A DNA stretch of 41,291 bases from an uncultured Prevotella sp. (GCA_900548585.1 URLI01000017.1:1-41291); one strand, 5' to 3'. Counted from the first letter of the stretch, positions 33,950 through 41,270 are shown. Translations and numbers: made by a program. The notes: a model not told the origin generated them from the sequence alone.

Positions 33950-34195
33950 TTATTTTTCACCTTTATTCCGCAGCCTTCCCGAGCCTTTCATCACGTCACT
34001 GCCAATGTTCATTATATATGCGGTTTCTCCCGGGTTGACAGCTCTTTGCCGTGTAATGGCCGAATTGTGCACATAATTCCACCTTGCCCCATAGCCAACA
34101 GTGGTTGGTGATGACCAGCCCACAAAAAGGTTTGCCTCATCCTTAAGTGGCATTGAATGTTTTGCCAGAAGTGCAGCAATCTCCACGCTCCGCAT
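33950..34195 (-). pseudogene. Possible gene remnant upstream of kup
   Basis: An open frame of 81 codons starting MRSVEIAALLAKHSMPLKDE and ending before the kup promoter. The composition (GWSSPTTVGYGARWNYVHNS) is protein-like rather than random, yet I recognise no family and see no signal peptide or promoter. The frame continues upstream antisense to tdk, which is not credible. It may be the tail of a lost gene. It occupies part of the 492-bp kup-tdk gap, otherwise holding only their promoters. Confidence 0.25.
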
Positions 34196-34309
34196 CCACC
34201 TTTGTGTGATGCGCGGCAAGCCAAATATGCCAACAGGAAAGGAAATCCGTAAACTCAAATGATGCGACGTCAATTTCCGGCAGCTGCATGCAAAAAAAGG
34301 CAGGAAAAG

Positions 34310-34341
34310 TTTGCGCCATCGGATTTCAATTAGTACTTTTG
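34310..34341 (+). promoter_or_regulatory. Promoter for tdk
   Basis: TTTG at 34310-34313, a 20-bp spacer and TACTTTTG at 34334-34341 match the consensus. Transcription should start near 34346, 18 bases before the ATG. Confidence 0.72.
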
Positions 34342-34363
34342 CAGGAAACAAGACACTACGACG

Positions 34364-34945
34364 ATGACAGACAGCACCAACGGGGAGTTTTGCAGGCACG
34401 GGCGCATAGAGGTGATTTGCGGGTCGATGTTCTCGGGGAAGACCGAGGAACTGATACGCCGCCTGAAACGCGCCATGTTTGCAAGGCAGAAGGTGGAGAT
34501 TTTCAAGCCGGCGATAGACACGCGCTACTCTGAGGACGATGTGGTGAGCCACGACCAGAACTCGATACCCAGCACACCGATTGACTCGTCGGCGTCGATA
34601 CTCCTGCTGGCCGGCGACAACGACGTGGTCGGGATAGACGAGGCGCAGTTCTTGGACGACGGACTTGTTGGCGTGTGCAACGAGCTCGCCGGGCGGGGCG
34701 TGCGCGTCATCGTGGCAGGCCTGGACATGGACTTCAAGGGAAAGCCCTTCGGCCCCATCCCCGCCCTGTGCTCCGTCGCAGACGACGTGCAGAAGGTGCA
34801 CGCCATCTGTGTCAGGTGTGGCTCGCAGGCATACATCAGTCACCGGCTGGTGGACAGCGACAAGCGCGTGCTGCTCGGGGAAACGCACGAATACGAGCCG
34901 CTGTGCAGGGAATGTTTCAAAAGGATTTCCGAATCAGAAAGATAA
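34364..34945 (+). CDS. tdk: Thymidine kinase Tdk (type II)
   Basis: Phosphorylates thymidine in the salvage route to dTTP. The 193-residue protein has the P-loop GSMFSGKTEELIRRL at about 20-34, DEAQF (Walker B-like, about 92-96) with GLDMDFKGKPFG in the lasso region. The zinc-binding cysteines are at about C148 and C151 (CVRCGSQA) and the C-terminal pair CRECF. Length and order match bacterial type II kinases. It has its own promoter, and the AI-2E permease gene follows after 89 bp. Confidence 0.96.
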   Translation: MTDSTNGEFCRHGRIEVICGSMFSGKTEELIRRLKRAMFARQKVEIFKPAIDTRYSEDDVVSHDQNSIPSTPIDSSASILLLAGDNDVVGIDEAQFLDDGLVGVCNELAGRGVRVIVAGLDMDFKGKPFGPIPALCSVADDVQKVHAICVRCGSQAYISHRLVDSDKRVLLGETHEYEPLCRECFKRISESER

Positions 34946-35034
34946 CATCAGAACGACATTGCAAGCGGAGACGGCATCACAACTCACATTTACATGCCGA
35001 ACGACAATTCCTGAAATGATAAAATGACACAACA

Positions 35035-36195
35035 ATGCTGGAACAAAAAATTACATTCGACAAACTGGTGCGTTGGATAATCACCGCACTGATAATCATC
35101 GCGGTGATTTTCACCATCGACTACCTTAGCAACGTGCTGCTGCCTTTCTTCGTGGCATGGATGTTCGCATACCTGCTGTACCCCATTGTACACTTCACGC
35201 AGTACAAGCTTCACGTGCCGACACGCGCGCTGAGCATCGTCGTCACGCTGCTGTTCGTGACCGCAGTGCTTGTCGGGGTGTTCTACATCATCTTCCCGCC
35301 GATGATAGAGCAGTTCGAGAAACTGGGCGTGCTGACAACGCGATACATACAGGAAAAGGCCGACACCGACAACATCTCGCAGACGATACAGCACTGGGTG
35401 CGCGACAACTACACACAGATTGAGAGCTTCGTGAAACAGAAAGATGTCACGGAGGCGATAAAGAGCGCCGTCCCGGGGGTGTTCAACATGCTCGGGCAGA
35501 CGGCAAGCATCATCATAAGCATAGTGGCGTCGCTCATCACATTGCTATACATGTTCTTCATCCTGCTCGACTACGAGTACCTCACGAGGAACTGGATACG
35601 AATATTCCCCAAGAAGAACAGGCCGTTCTGGAACGTGCTGGCAGGCGACGTCAAGCGCGAGCTGAACAACTACATAAGGGGGCAGGGCCTCGTGGCACTC
35701 ATAATGGCAATACTCTTCTGCATTGGCTTCACGATAATCGACTTCCCCATGGCAATAGCCCTCGGCATACTCATCGGGATAATGGACCTCGTGCCATACC
35801 TGCACACGTTCGCGCTCATCCCGACGGCGTTCCTCGCACTGCTCAAGGCCGCCGACACAGGGCAGAACTTCTGGGTCGTACTCGGAGCGGCAGTCGCCGT
35901 GTTCTGCATAGTGCAGGTGATAATAGACCTCATCGTCACCCCGAAGGTGATGGGAAAAGCCATGCGACTCAACCCGGCGATACTGCTGCTGTCGCTCTCG
36001 GTATGGGGCGCGCTGCTCGGCTTCATAGGGCTCATCATCGCCCTGCCGCTAACGACAATAATCATAGCATACTACAAACGGTATGTGACGAAAGAAGACG
36101 GTGAGGGTGATCACACGGACGGGAACACGCCGCAGGCAAACACCGCAGGCGACGGAAAACCGACTTCCGGCAAGGCGGAAACAGAAAATAATTAA
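35035..36195 (+). CDS. AI-2E family transporter (YdiK/PerM-like permease)
   Basis: A 386-residue polytopic membrane protein. Paired helices at the N terminus (about 12-50 and 60-88), a soluble helical loop (about 89-145), and a C-terminal bundle of helices contain the family landmark ALGILIGIMDLVPYLHTF and VTPKVMGKAMRLNPAILLLSLSVWG. It ends in a hydrophilic tail rich in Gly, Asp and Thr. The family name comes from one autoinducer-2 exporter; most members have other or unknown substrates, including Na+/H+ exchange in some. It lies 89 bp after tdk with no clear promoter and is followed by tRNA-Lys. Confidence 0.9.
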   Translation: MLEQKITFDKLVRWIITALIIIAVIFTIDYLSNVLLPFFVAWMFAYLLYPIVHFTQYKLHVPTRALSIVVTLLFVTAVLVGVFYIIFPPMIEQFEKLGVLTTRYIQEKADTDNISQTIQHWVRDNYTQIESFVKQKDVTEAIKSAVPGVFNMLGQTASIIISIVASLITLLYMFFILLDYEYLTRNWIRIFPKKNRPFWNVLAGDVKRELNNYIRGQGLVALIMAILFCIGFTIIDFPMAIALGILIGIMDLVPYLHTFALIPTAFLALLKAADTGQNFWVVLGAAVAVFCIVQVIIDLIVTPKVMGKAMRLNPAILLLSLSVWGALLGFIGLIIALPLTTIIIAYYKRYVTKEDGEGDHTDGNTPQANTAGDGKPTSGKAETENN

Positions 36196-36211
36196 AAACA
36201 CGGCGAATAAT

Positions 36212-36242
36212 TTTGATAATAGAAAAAAACGCCGTACCTTTG
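36212..36242 (+). promoter_or_regulatory. Promoter for tRNA-Lys
   Basis: TTTG at 36212-36215, a 19-bp spacer and TACCTTTG at 36235-36242 fit exactly. The tRNA begins 32 bases after the box, leaving a short 5' leader for RNase P. Confidence 0.78.
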
Positions 36243-36274
36243 CAACCGCTTTTCGCAAGAACAGCATCAGCGTA

Positions 36275-36347
36275 GATCCGTTAGCTCAGTTGGCAGAGCA
36301 CAACACTTTTAATGTTGGGGTCTTGGGTTCGAGCCCCAAACGGATCA
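36275..36347 (+). tRNA. tRNA-Lys (anticodon TTT)
   Basis: A 73-base cloverleaf. Acceptor GATCCGT/ACGGATC has discriminator A. The D stem is GCTC/GAGC, anticodon stem CAACA/TGTTG with loop CTTTTAA (TTT at 34-36), T stem TTGGG/CCCAA with loop TTCGAGC. All stems pair fully. CCA is not encoded. A terminator follows at 36380, and the region beyond it has a different base composition, so this tRNA is a possible insertion point. Confidence 0.97.
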
Positions 36348-36379
36348 CTTTCGCCCCCATGCGGGTCACAAAGTACTAA

Positions 36380-36414
36380 AAAAGAGGATTTCAGCAATGA
36401 AGTCCTCTTTTCCG
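36380..36414 (+). terminator. Terminator after tRNA-Lys
   Basis: AAAAGAGGATTTC pairs with GAAGTCCTCTTTT around a short AGCAAT loop with one mismatch; the 3' arm itself ends in a T run. It lies about 33 bases past the tRNA. Confidence 0.75.
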
Positions 36415-36621
36415 TTTATACAAGCCACTTGTTAGCTAAATAGCACATTTAGAGGAAGTTATGCTAAATGTTGAAACTGCGGCTAACAGGACGTAACGGT
36501 GACTTTGAGGGCCAATCCCAAAGAGATTGCAGGCCAATAGACTATCAATTGCAGGGTGTTGAAAATGAAACGAATCATACAAGGGCAGACACAAAAATAC
36601 TTAACAAATCGTGATAAAAAA

Positions 36622-36688
36622 GAACGTTCCATGAGAGACTGAACCCTCCAAAAACTTCAAACGAAACATCGTCCAACATGGAACGTTC
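36622..36688. repeat. 12-bp perfect inverted repeat
   Basis: GAACGTTCCATG (36622-36633) and CATGGAACGTTC (36677-36688) are exact reverse complements, 43 bases apart. Each arm contains the palindrome GAACGTTC. This could be a regulatory site pair or the trimmed ends of a lost element. Confidence 0.7.
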
Positions 36689-36770
36689 GTTGATCCAAAA
36701 TTAATCCATAATTGAACGAATAATCAATCCCCCCTCCTAACTCCTTGATAATCAATATAGGCTTCTATAT

Positions 36771-36824
36771 ATACTAATAATACTGATGATACTAATGATA
36801 CTGATGATACTCATCATCCTGATA
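36771..36824. repeat. 9-bp tandem repeat (ATACTGATG-like), six units
   Basis: Units of nine bases begin at 36771: ATACTAATA, ATACTGATG, ATACTAATG, ATACTGATG, ATACTCATC, ATCCTGATA. The second and fourth units are identical. The period of nine keeps reading frame but the translated result (ILM repeats) is not gene-like. Probably a slippage-prone microsatellite. Confidence 0.8.
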
Positions 36825-37075
36825 ATCCGACGACGATGTGGCGGGAGACGTCGCCGTTTTTTGAAAGGAATGAAAAAAATCATGACAAACGATAAAAACA
36901 TCGTCGAGGACACGATGCCGCATGACCCGCTTCCGCCATTCCAACGTTCCTCGCTTCCCACTCTCCGATCATCGCTACCTGCTCCACTCGTTCCCCACTC
37001 CCCATTCTCCAGGGTCGGAACGTGAACGTCACGCCCATTCGGCTCATTTTGCTCCCGCTAAGACTATCGCCGTTT

Positions 37076-37107
37076 TTTGGATGATTCGCCAAAACACCAT
37101 AGCTTTG
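37076..37107 (+). promoter_or_regulatory. Promoter-like site TTTG-N20-TAGCTTTG
   Basis: TTTG at 37076-37079, a 20-bp spacer and TAGCTTTG at 37100-37107 match the consensus closely. It lies about 225 bases upstream of the M20 gene and just upstream of a 24-codon frame. It may make a leader transcript or a small RNA. Confidence 0.6.
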
Positions 37108-37128
37108 CAGGAAAAAACATTGAACGAA

Positions 37129-37203
37129 ATGAAAATACAGAATGATGATAACGCACGGCACATGCCTTTAAGGCCCAAAGTTGTTGAAACAAAAAAAAAA
37201 TGA
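37129..37203 (+). CDS. Possible 24-residue leader peptide
   Basis: ATG at 37129, 22 bases after a consensus promoter, opens a frame MKIQNDDNARHMPLRPKVVE ending in TKKK. The peptide is basic and has no membrane segment. Nothing but its position supports it. It lies 130 bases before the M20 gene, whose own promoter is between them. Confidence 0.25.
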   Translation: MKIQNDDNARHMPLRPKVVETKKK

Positions 37204-37241
37204 AAAAATCGTGATGCCTTATACGCATTTGAAGTGATTCA

Positions 37242-37273
37242 GTTGATAATTTCATAAAAAACAACTATCTTTG
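37242..37273 (+). promoter_or_regulatory. Promoter for the M20 metallopeptidase gene
   Basis: GTTG at 37242-37245, a 20-bp spacer and TATCTTTG at 37266-37273. Transcription should start near 37278, about 56 bases before the ATG at 37334. Confidence 0.68.
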
Positions 37274-37333
37274 TGTGATTTTAATCTCATTCCTCACTTT
37301 TTCTTTGACAAGATATACGCTAAAACCAACGAT

Positions 37334-38512
37334 ATGAGTAAAATAAACGTAAAACCAATGAAAGAATTGGCTGCCATGTTGCCACAGATGAAACAGTGGA
37401 TGGAAGCCATGCACCAAGATCCCGAACTGTCTACCCAAGAGGTAAATACAGGCAAATATGTTGCCGACCTGCTAAAAAATATGGGCTACGAGGTTCATGA
37501 GCATGTAGGAAAACATGGCATTGAGGGTGTGGTAGGTGTACTAAGTCATGGCGATGGAAAGAAGAAAATAGGCATTAGAGCCGACATGGATGCTCTCCCT
37601 ATTCAAGAGATAAACAACCTGCCTTACAAGAGTAGGCACGACGGCATTTCTCATCTCTGCGGACACGATGGTCATAGTGCCATGGCACTTGGGGCAGCTA
37701 AGTATCTGGCAGACACAAAGCACTTCAATGGAACCGTTTACTTCTATTTTCAGCCTGCCGAAGAGACCATGCAGGGCGGTCCTTCGATGATAGATGATGG
37801 ACTTTTCAAGAAGTTTAATGCCGATAGAATATATGCCATACACAATATTCCTGGGCTACCAAAGGGGGTACTGCATTTCCATGATGGAGAAACGATGTCG
37901 GCTGTAGATAATTGGGAGATACGCTTAATGGGGCGTGGAGGTCATGGTTCAATGCCCGAACTAAGCATTGACCCTGTCGTAGCTGGTGCTTCTTTGGTGA
38001 TGGCACTACAGACGATTGTAGCTCGCAACCTCTCTCCTTGGAATAATGGCGTGGTCACCATCGGCTCATTCCAAGCGGGTAATGCAGGTAACGTTATTCC
38101 AGACGAAGCTGTACTCAAGTTGTCTATGCGCAACATGCAACCCGATGGGCGTAAGCTGGTGTTGCAACGTATTCGTGAGATAACGGCTTCTCAAGCAGAA
38201 TGCTTTGGTTGCAAATATGAAATAAAAGAGGGACAACCCGGAGCAGTGCTTGTCAATTCGCACGAAGAAACAGCTTTTGCTGCCCAAGTGGCACGCAAAT
38301 ACTTTGGAGAGGAAAATGTAGTGTACCCTTGTAAGCCACTGATGAGCAGCGAAGACTTTGCCTTTATGTTGCAAGAACGACCAGGAAGCTACATCATGTT
38401 AGGTAATGGTGAAACGCCTATGGTACACAATCCTAAGTACATCTTCGATCAGGAAATCCTTCCCATCGGTGCCTCGCTGTGGGTTGCCTTGTGTGAAGAA
38501 TACCTAAAGTAG
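37334..38512 (+). CDS. M20 family metallopeptidase / amidohydrolase (HipO-like)
   Basis: A zinc-dependent hydrolase of N-acyl amino acids or related amides; 392 residues, no signal peptide. It shows IRADMDALPIQE at about 82-93, HLCGHDGHSAM at about 109-119 (Cys and His ligands of the M20D type), PAEETMQGG with the catalytic and ligand glutamates, GGHGSMPE in the dimerisation-domain lid, and a C-terminal HNPKYIFDQ ligand region. The substrate is not predictable; hippurate, N-acetyl amino acids or indole-acetyl conjugates are known in the family. ATG 37334 is preferred to an extension at 37271, which overlaps the promoter. Third codon positions are more A/T-rich than in the first 36 kb, consistent with a different origin. 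Confidence 0.92.
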   Translation: MSKINVKPMKELAAMLPQMKQWMEAMHQDPELSTQEVNTGKYVADLLKNMGYEVHEHVGKHGIEGVVGVLSHGDGKKKIGIRADMDALPIQEINNLPYKSRHDGISHLCGHDGHSAMALGAAKYLADTKHFNGTVYFYFQPAEETMQGGPSMIDDGLFKKFNADRIYAIHNIPGLPKGVLHFHDGETMSAVDNWEIRLMGRGGHGSMPELSIDPVVAGASLVMALQTIVARNLSPWNNGVVTIGSFQAGNAGNVIPDEAVLKLSMRNMQPDGRKLVLQRIREITASQAECFGCKYEIKEGQPGAVLVNSHEETAFAAQVARKYFGEENVVYPCKPLMSSEDFAFMLQERPGSYIMLGNGETPMVHNPKYIFDQEILPIGASLWVALCEEYLK

Positions 38513-38591
38513 AGGAGATTGGAGTCAAGCTAATGTCATACAATAGATGCACCTGTCTCTTTGGTTGTGAAGCAACGGTAGGTTTCCATTA

Positions 38592-39185
38592 TTATAACAC
38601 CCTGAACTCGGCAGGCAATATGCCCGTTTGTCGCTTAAAGAACTTCACGAAATACGACGGGTCATCAAAGCCTAAGCGGAATGCAATCTCCTTTATCTTG
38701 AGGTCGGTATAGCATAGTTGGCGTTTTGCTTCCAATATGATTCTGTCGTTAATGATCTTCAAAGGTGTTGAGAACGAGCTTGCACCGACACTATTCGTGA
38801 GGTCTTTACAGACACATTGAGGTGATTGGCATACTCCTTTACCGTGTGCATCTGTCTATAATGATGCTCCAATGTCTGGCGAAAGCGTATGAACAGGCGG
38901 TTTGCTGCATTATTGGATACACAGTGGTGTACCCGTGCCGCGATGTCCGATGCGCTGTATCTCGATAAGAAACAGTTTGACAAGATACTTCTGATAGTCG
39001 CGATGGGCAAACAGCGAGGCATTGACACTCTCCGTCTTCATGCTATCCGTAATCTGCTCAAGCCGTTCCGTGGCATGATCGGGCAAAAGGAAATAAGGCA
39101 CGGCATCGAAAGCGTTGAAGACATTATATTTCAGAAAAACATTCTGCTTGACCAGTGCTATCCCTTCGCTGAGAAGGATGGGCAT
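38592..39185 (-). pseudogene. AraC-family transcriptional regulator, frameshifted and N-terminally truncated
   Basis: Reading the minus strand gives AraC-regulator sequence in pieces. An N-terminal piece (MPILLSEGIALVKQNVFLKY to LVKLFLIEIQRI) breaks near 38930-38960. A second frame carries NRLFIRFRQTLEHHYRQMHT and VKEYANHLNVSVK. A third frame, after a one-base shift near 38810, carries DLTNSVGASS, PLKIINDRIILEAKRQLCYT and the HTH end FDDPSYFVKFFKRQTG. The stop is at 38592. Both HTH motifs of the domain can be followed, so this was once a full regulator. The sensor domain is cut at about 39186, where unrelated plus-strand coding sequence begins. It is not functional as read, unless the frameshifts are sequencing errors. 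Confidence 0.8.
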
Positions 39186-39186
39186 A

Positions 39187-39308
39187 ATGCCAAGAAAACT
39201 TCAAGCAAGGCGCTTGTGATGTCTTACGCTTACTCAAATGTATTGCTCGACAAGATTGAGGAGGCTGCCAAGCATGGGCTTGTGGGCAATGAGAATGACA
39301 ACTGGTAA
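39187..39308 (+). pseudogene. Orphan C-terminal gene fragment
   Basis: The plus strand reads NAKKTSSKALVMSYAYSNVL and on to KHGLVGNENDNW before a stop, followed 22 bases later by a strong intrinsic terminator. The upstream part of the frame is antisense to the AraC remnant and so not real. This looks like the surviving 3' end of a gene, family unknown, joined to the AraC fragment at about 39186. Confidence 0.45.
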
Positions 39309-39329
39309 TCAACGACAACTGAAATTTGG

Positions 39330-39360
39330 GTCCTGCGGTTTTCTTGCCGCAGGACTTTTT
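39330..39360 (+). terminator. Strong intrinsic terminator
   Basis: GTCCTGCGG (39330-39338), loop of eight bases, CCGCAGGAC (39347-39355), then TTTTT. The stem is nine perfect pairs. It belongs to the orphan gene end at 39308. Confidence 0.9.
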
Positions 39361-39369
39361 ATATTCTGA

Positions 39370-39567
39370 GACCTCTGCAAAACTCTCTCAAAGACAGGTC
39401 GTCCAGGCTATTACAGTTTGGCACTGTTCAAGACCGATCTTCTCCGTACTTTGTATGGACTTAGTGACGGTGAGGTTGAGGATCAGGTGAACGACCGCCT
39501 CTCCTTCAGTCGCTTCGTTGGTCTGGGCACGATTATGTTCGGCAAACATTATCTTTCGCAAACATAA
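39370..39567 (+). pseudogene. IS5-like transposase N-terminal remnant
   Basis: The plus strand reads LSKTGRPGYYSLALFKTDLL, then LYGLSDGEVEDQVNDRLSF and SRFVGLG. This is the DUF772-type N-terminal segment of IS5/IS1182-like transposases (the G-R-P-...-LF...LY.LSD.E.E..-DR-SF--F-GL pattern). Similarity ends at about 39528, after which the frame runs into the ATPase promoter region and stops at 39567. There is no start codon in frame after the stop at 39367-39369, and the catalytic DDE part is absent. It marks a past insertion and deletion. Confidence 0.75.
39535..39549. promoter_or_regulatory. Imperfect upstream copy of the ATPase-promoter palindrome
   Basis: ATGTTCGGCAAACAT, one base away from the perfect palindrome at 39641-39655. 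A half-site GCAAACATAA follows at 39558. The spacing between the two palindromes is 106 bases, consistent with looping or with a duplicated segment. Confidence 0.55.
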
Positions 39568-39623
39568 TTTTGCTCAGAATTAAAATTATTGGTGATTTTG
39601 TGTGTTTATAATTATTAAAATAT

Positions 39624-39631
39624 TATCTTTG
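39624..39631 (+). promoter_or_regulatory. -7 box (TATCTTTG) for the AAA ATPase gene
   Basis: TATCTTTG fits the consensus. The nearest TTTG (39597-39600) is 23 bp upstream, slightly far. Transcription would start near 39636, immediately before the palindrome. Confidence 0.6.
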
Positions 39632-39640
39632 CAAAACATA

Positions 39641-39655
39641 ATGTTTGGCAAACAT
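39641..39655. promoter_or_regulatory. Perfect 15-bp palindrome, candidate operator of the ATPase gene
   Basis: ATGTTTG-G-CAAACAT lies between the predicted transcription start and the ATG at 39669, where a bound repressor would block transcription. A near copy lies at 39535-39549. No intact regulator is adjacent except the broken AraC gene, so self-regulation or a remote regulator is possible. Confidence 0.6.
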
Positions 39656-39668
39656 AATTATTGATGAT

Positions 39669-41075
39669 ATGGAATTTATAGATAGAATAGAAGAAACTGC
39701 TGCGTTCAAGCGCACGCTGAGTCTTAGCCGGCCTGTGCTGATTGTGATCTATGGCAGGCGGCGTATTGGAAAGTCAGAACTCATCAAGCGTGTTCTGACC
39801 GAACAGGATGTATACCATCTGAGCGAAGAAGCACAGACGCAGCAGCAGATAGATTCCTTTGCCAAGACTGTTTCTTTTAAGTTTGACGGCTTTGACCGAG
39901 TATCCTACCACGACTGGGAAACAGTGCTCACCTCCGTCAATCTATATGTTGGGAAGAACACATCGGTGTGCTTAGACGAGTTTTCTTATCTCGTCAAGAG
40001 CGATCCTTCGCTGCCTTCCATCATTCAGCGATTGGTGGATAGCAAAAAACTGAAATACAACTTGATACTTTGTGGTTCCTCCCAACTAATGATGCACTCA
40101 TTGGTACTCAATGAGAAGTCTCCCCTATATCAACGCTGTGCTTGGCAGCCAAAGCTGAAGCAACTGCGTTTGCCTTATATAAAAGAAGCCCTGCATTGTT
40201 CCGACCAGCAGGCTGTTGAGGAATATGCCGTTTGGGGTGGTGTGCCTCGCTATTGGGAACTCCGTGCCGACTTCGACAGTTTGGAAGAGGCGGTGCGCAA
40301 TCTGCTGGTCAATAATTATGGCACGCTGTATGATGAGCCAACACGGTTGCTTCGTGACGAGCGTCGTGATACGGCCACATCTTTCTCACTGCTTACTACA
40401 GTGGGCAATGGAGTAAATCGTATTTCTGAGATAGCTGGTCGCATAGGACAGCCCACTACAAATCTCTCTCAGCCCATCAGCATACTTACCGATTTGGGCT
40501 ATGTGGAGAAAGACATACCCTTTGGTGACAATCCAAAAAGTAGCAAGAAAGGACTGTATCGTCTTGGTGACAACTTTCTTTCCTTCTATTACAGGTTTAT
40601 CAATCCCAACAAATATCTCATTGAACTCGACCGCCAGAATCTCGTAATGGATATTATCCGTAAAGACTTCAGCACATACGTTGGTCAGGTATGGGAAAAG
40701 ATTTGTCGCGACTTCGTAACAGGCAATGAAATCGATGGCGTGGTCTATGGCATTGCCTCACGGTGGTGGGGCGGTATACCAAAGGAAGATGGCTGCAATG
40801 ACTACGAACAGACAGAGTTCGACCTTGTGGCAGAGTCGCTCGACAAGAAGCACATCCTCGTGGCAGAATGTAAATGGCGGGGACGCGACGAGGCACAGTG
40901 CGTATATGAGCAATTAACAAGCCGTGCCAGACGCTTACCATTCGTAAAGAAGGGGCAAAAGGTACACCCGGTATTGTTTCTCAAAACAGAAACAAAGGCT
41001 GATGTTCCATGCTATTATCCCAAAGACATCATAGCGTCTATGCTTCAACAAGATGCCTCCAAGGACAAAGTATAA
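39669..41075 (+). CDS. AAA ATPase with DUF234 / nuclease-like C terminus
   Basis: A 468-residue cytoplasmic protein of the ATPase_2 (archaeal ATPase) type. Walker A is GRRRIGKS at 29-36 and Walker B-like CLDEFSYL at about 98-105. A central winged-helix segment (SLLTTVGNGVNRISEIAGRI, about 240-260) is followed by a C-terminal DUF234 domain. There FDLVAES (D385) and AECKW (E400, K402) fit the D-x(n)-ExK pattern of PD-(D/E)xK nucleases. Such proteins are widespread in Bacteroidota and archaea; the function is unknown, with roles in mobile-element or DNA transactions suspected. ATG 39669 is used; an upstream in-frame TTG at 39645 lies inside the palindrome. It is flanked by IS remnants, so probably accessory. 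Confidence 0.85.
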   Translation: MEFIDRIEETAAFKRTLSLSRPVLIVIYGRRRIGKSELIKRVLTEQDVYHLSEEAQTQQQIDSFAKTVSFKFDGFDRVSYHDWETVLTSVNLYVGKNTSVCLDEFSYLVKSDPSLPSIIQRLVDSKKLKYNLILCGSSQLMMHSLVLNEKSPLYQRCAWQPKLKQLRLPYIKEALHCSDQQAVEEYAVWGGVPRYWELRADFDSLEEAVRNLLVNNYGTLYDEPTRLLRDERRDTATSFSLLTTVGNGVNRISEIAGRIGQPTTNLSQPISILTDLGYVEKDIPFGDNPKSSKKGLYRLGDNFLSFYYRFINPNKYLIELDRQNLVMDIIRKDFSTYVGQVWEKICRDFVTGNEIDGVVYGIASRWWGGIPKEDGCNDYEQTEFDLVAESLDKKHILVAECKWRGRDEAQCVYEQLTSRARRLPFVKKGQKVHPVLFLKTETKADVPCYYPKDIIASMLQQDASKDKV

Positions 41076-41095
41076 TATTAACATTCTTTAGTCGG

Positions 41096-41112
41096 TAACT
41101 TTTGCAAAGTTA
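41096..41112. repeat. 17-base palindrome TAACTTT-TGC-AAAGTTA
   Basis: Perfect seven-base arms around TGC, 20 bases after the ATPase stop. The minus strand reading TAACTTTG also matches a -7 box. Either a minus-strand promoter facing the ATPase gene or part of an element end. Confidence 0.5.
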
Positions 41113-41240
41113 TGGAAAAAGAAAGATCTTCATACAGACTATTCTCCTAACAATGATCTTTGATATGATTAAAGGCAGATTTCTTCTTCATGTGCTATAA
41201 AGCCAAATACCACTTTCGCCACCCCGTGCGGATTACAAGG

Positions 41241-41270
41241 GGGTGTGTCAAAATTGGCACACCCTCTTTT
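41241..41270 (+). terminator. Near-perfect palindromic hairpin with T run, possible IS end
   Basis: GGGTGTGTCAA (41241-41251) pairs with TTGGCACACCC (41254-41264; one T-G) around AA, then TCTTTT. It acts as a plus-strand intrinsic terminator by form. GGGTGTGTCAAAA-type ends are also familiar from insertion sequences in this phylum, so it may be an element boundary. Confidence 0.6.

Larger units (their letters stand above)
36420..37333. other. Gene-poor A+T-rich stretch
   Basis: No confident protein gene lies in these 914 bp. They hold a 12-bp inverted repeat, a 9-bp tandem repeat, a good promoter followed by a 24-codon reading frame, and the M20 gene promoter, each listed separately. A frame from 36870 (MKKIMTNDKNIVEDTM) is open for about 50 codons but has a Pro/Ser/Leu-rich unprotein-like end and is not called. 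Confidence 0.5.

Noticed and set aside
34196..34888. Continuation of the minus-strand frame over tdk
   Set aside because: tdk has full kinase motifs and its own promoter on the plus strand; the opposite frame is a shadow.
36870..37025. Small protein MKKIMTNDKNIVEDTM...
   Set aside because: After the first 16 residues it is Pro/Ser/Leu-rich and repetitive, lacks a promoter box and a recognisable family.
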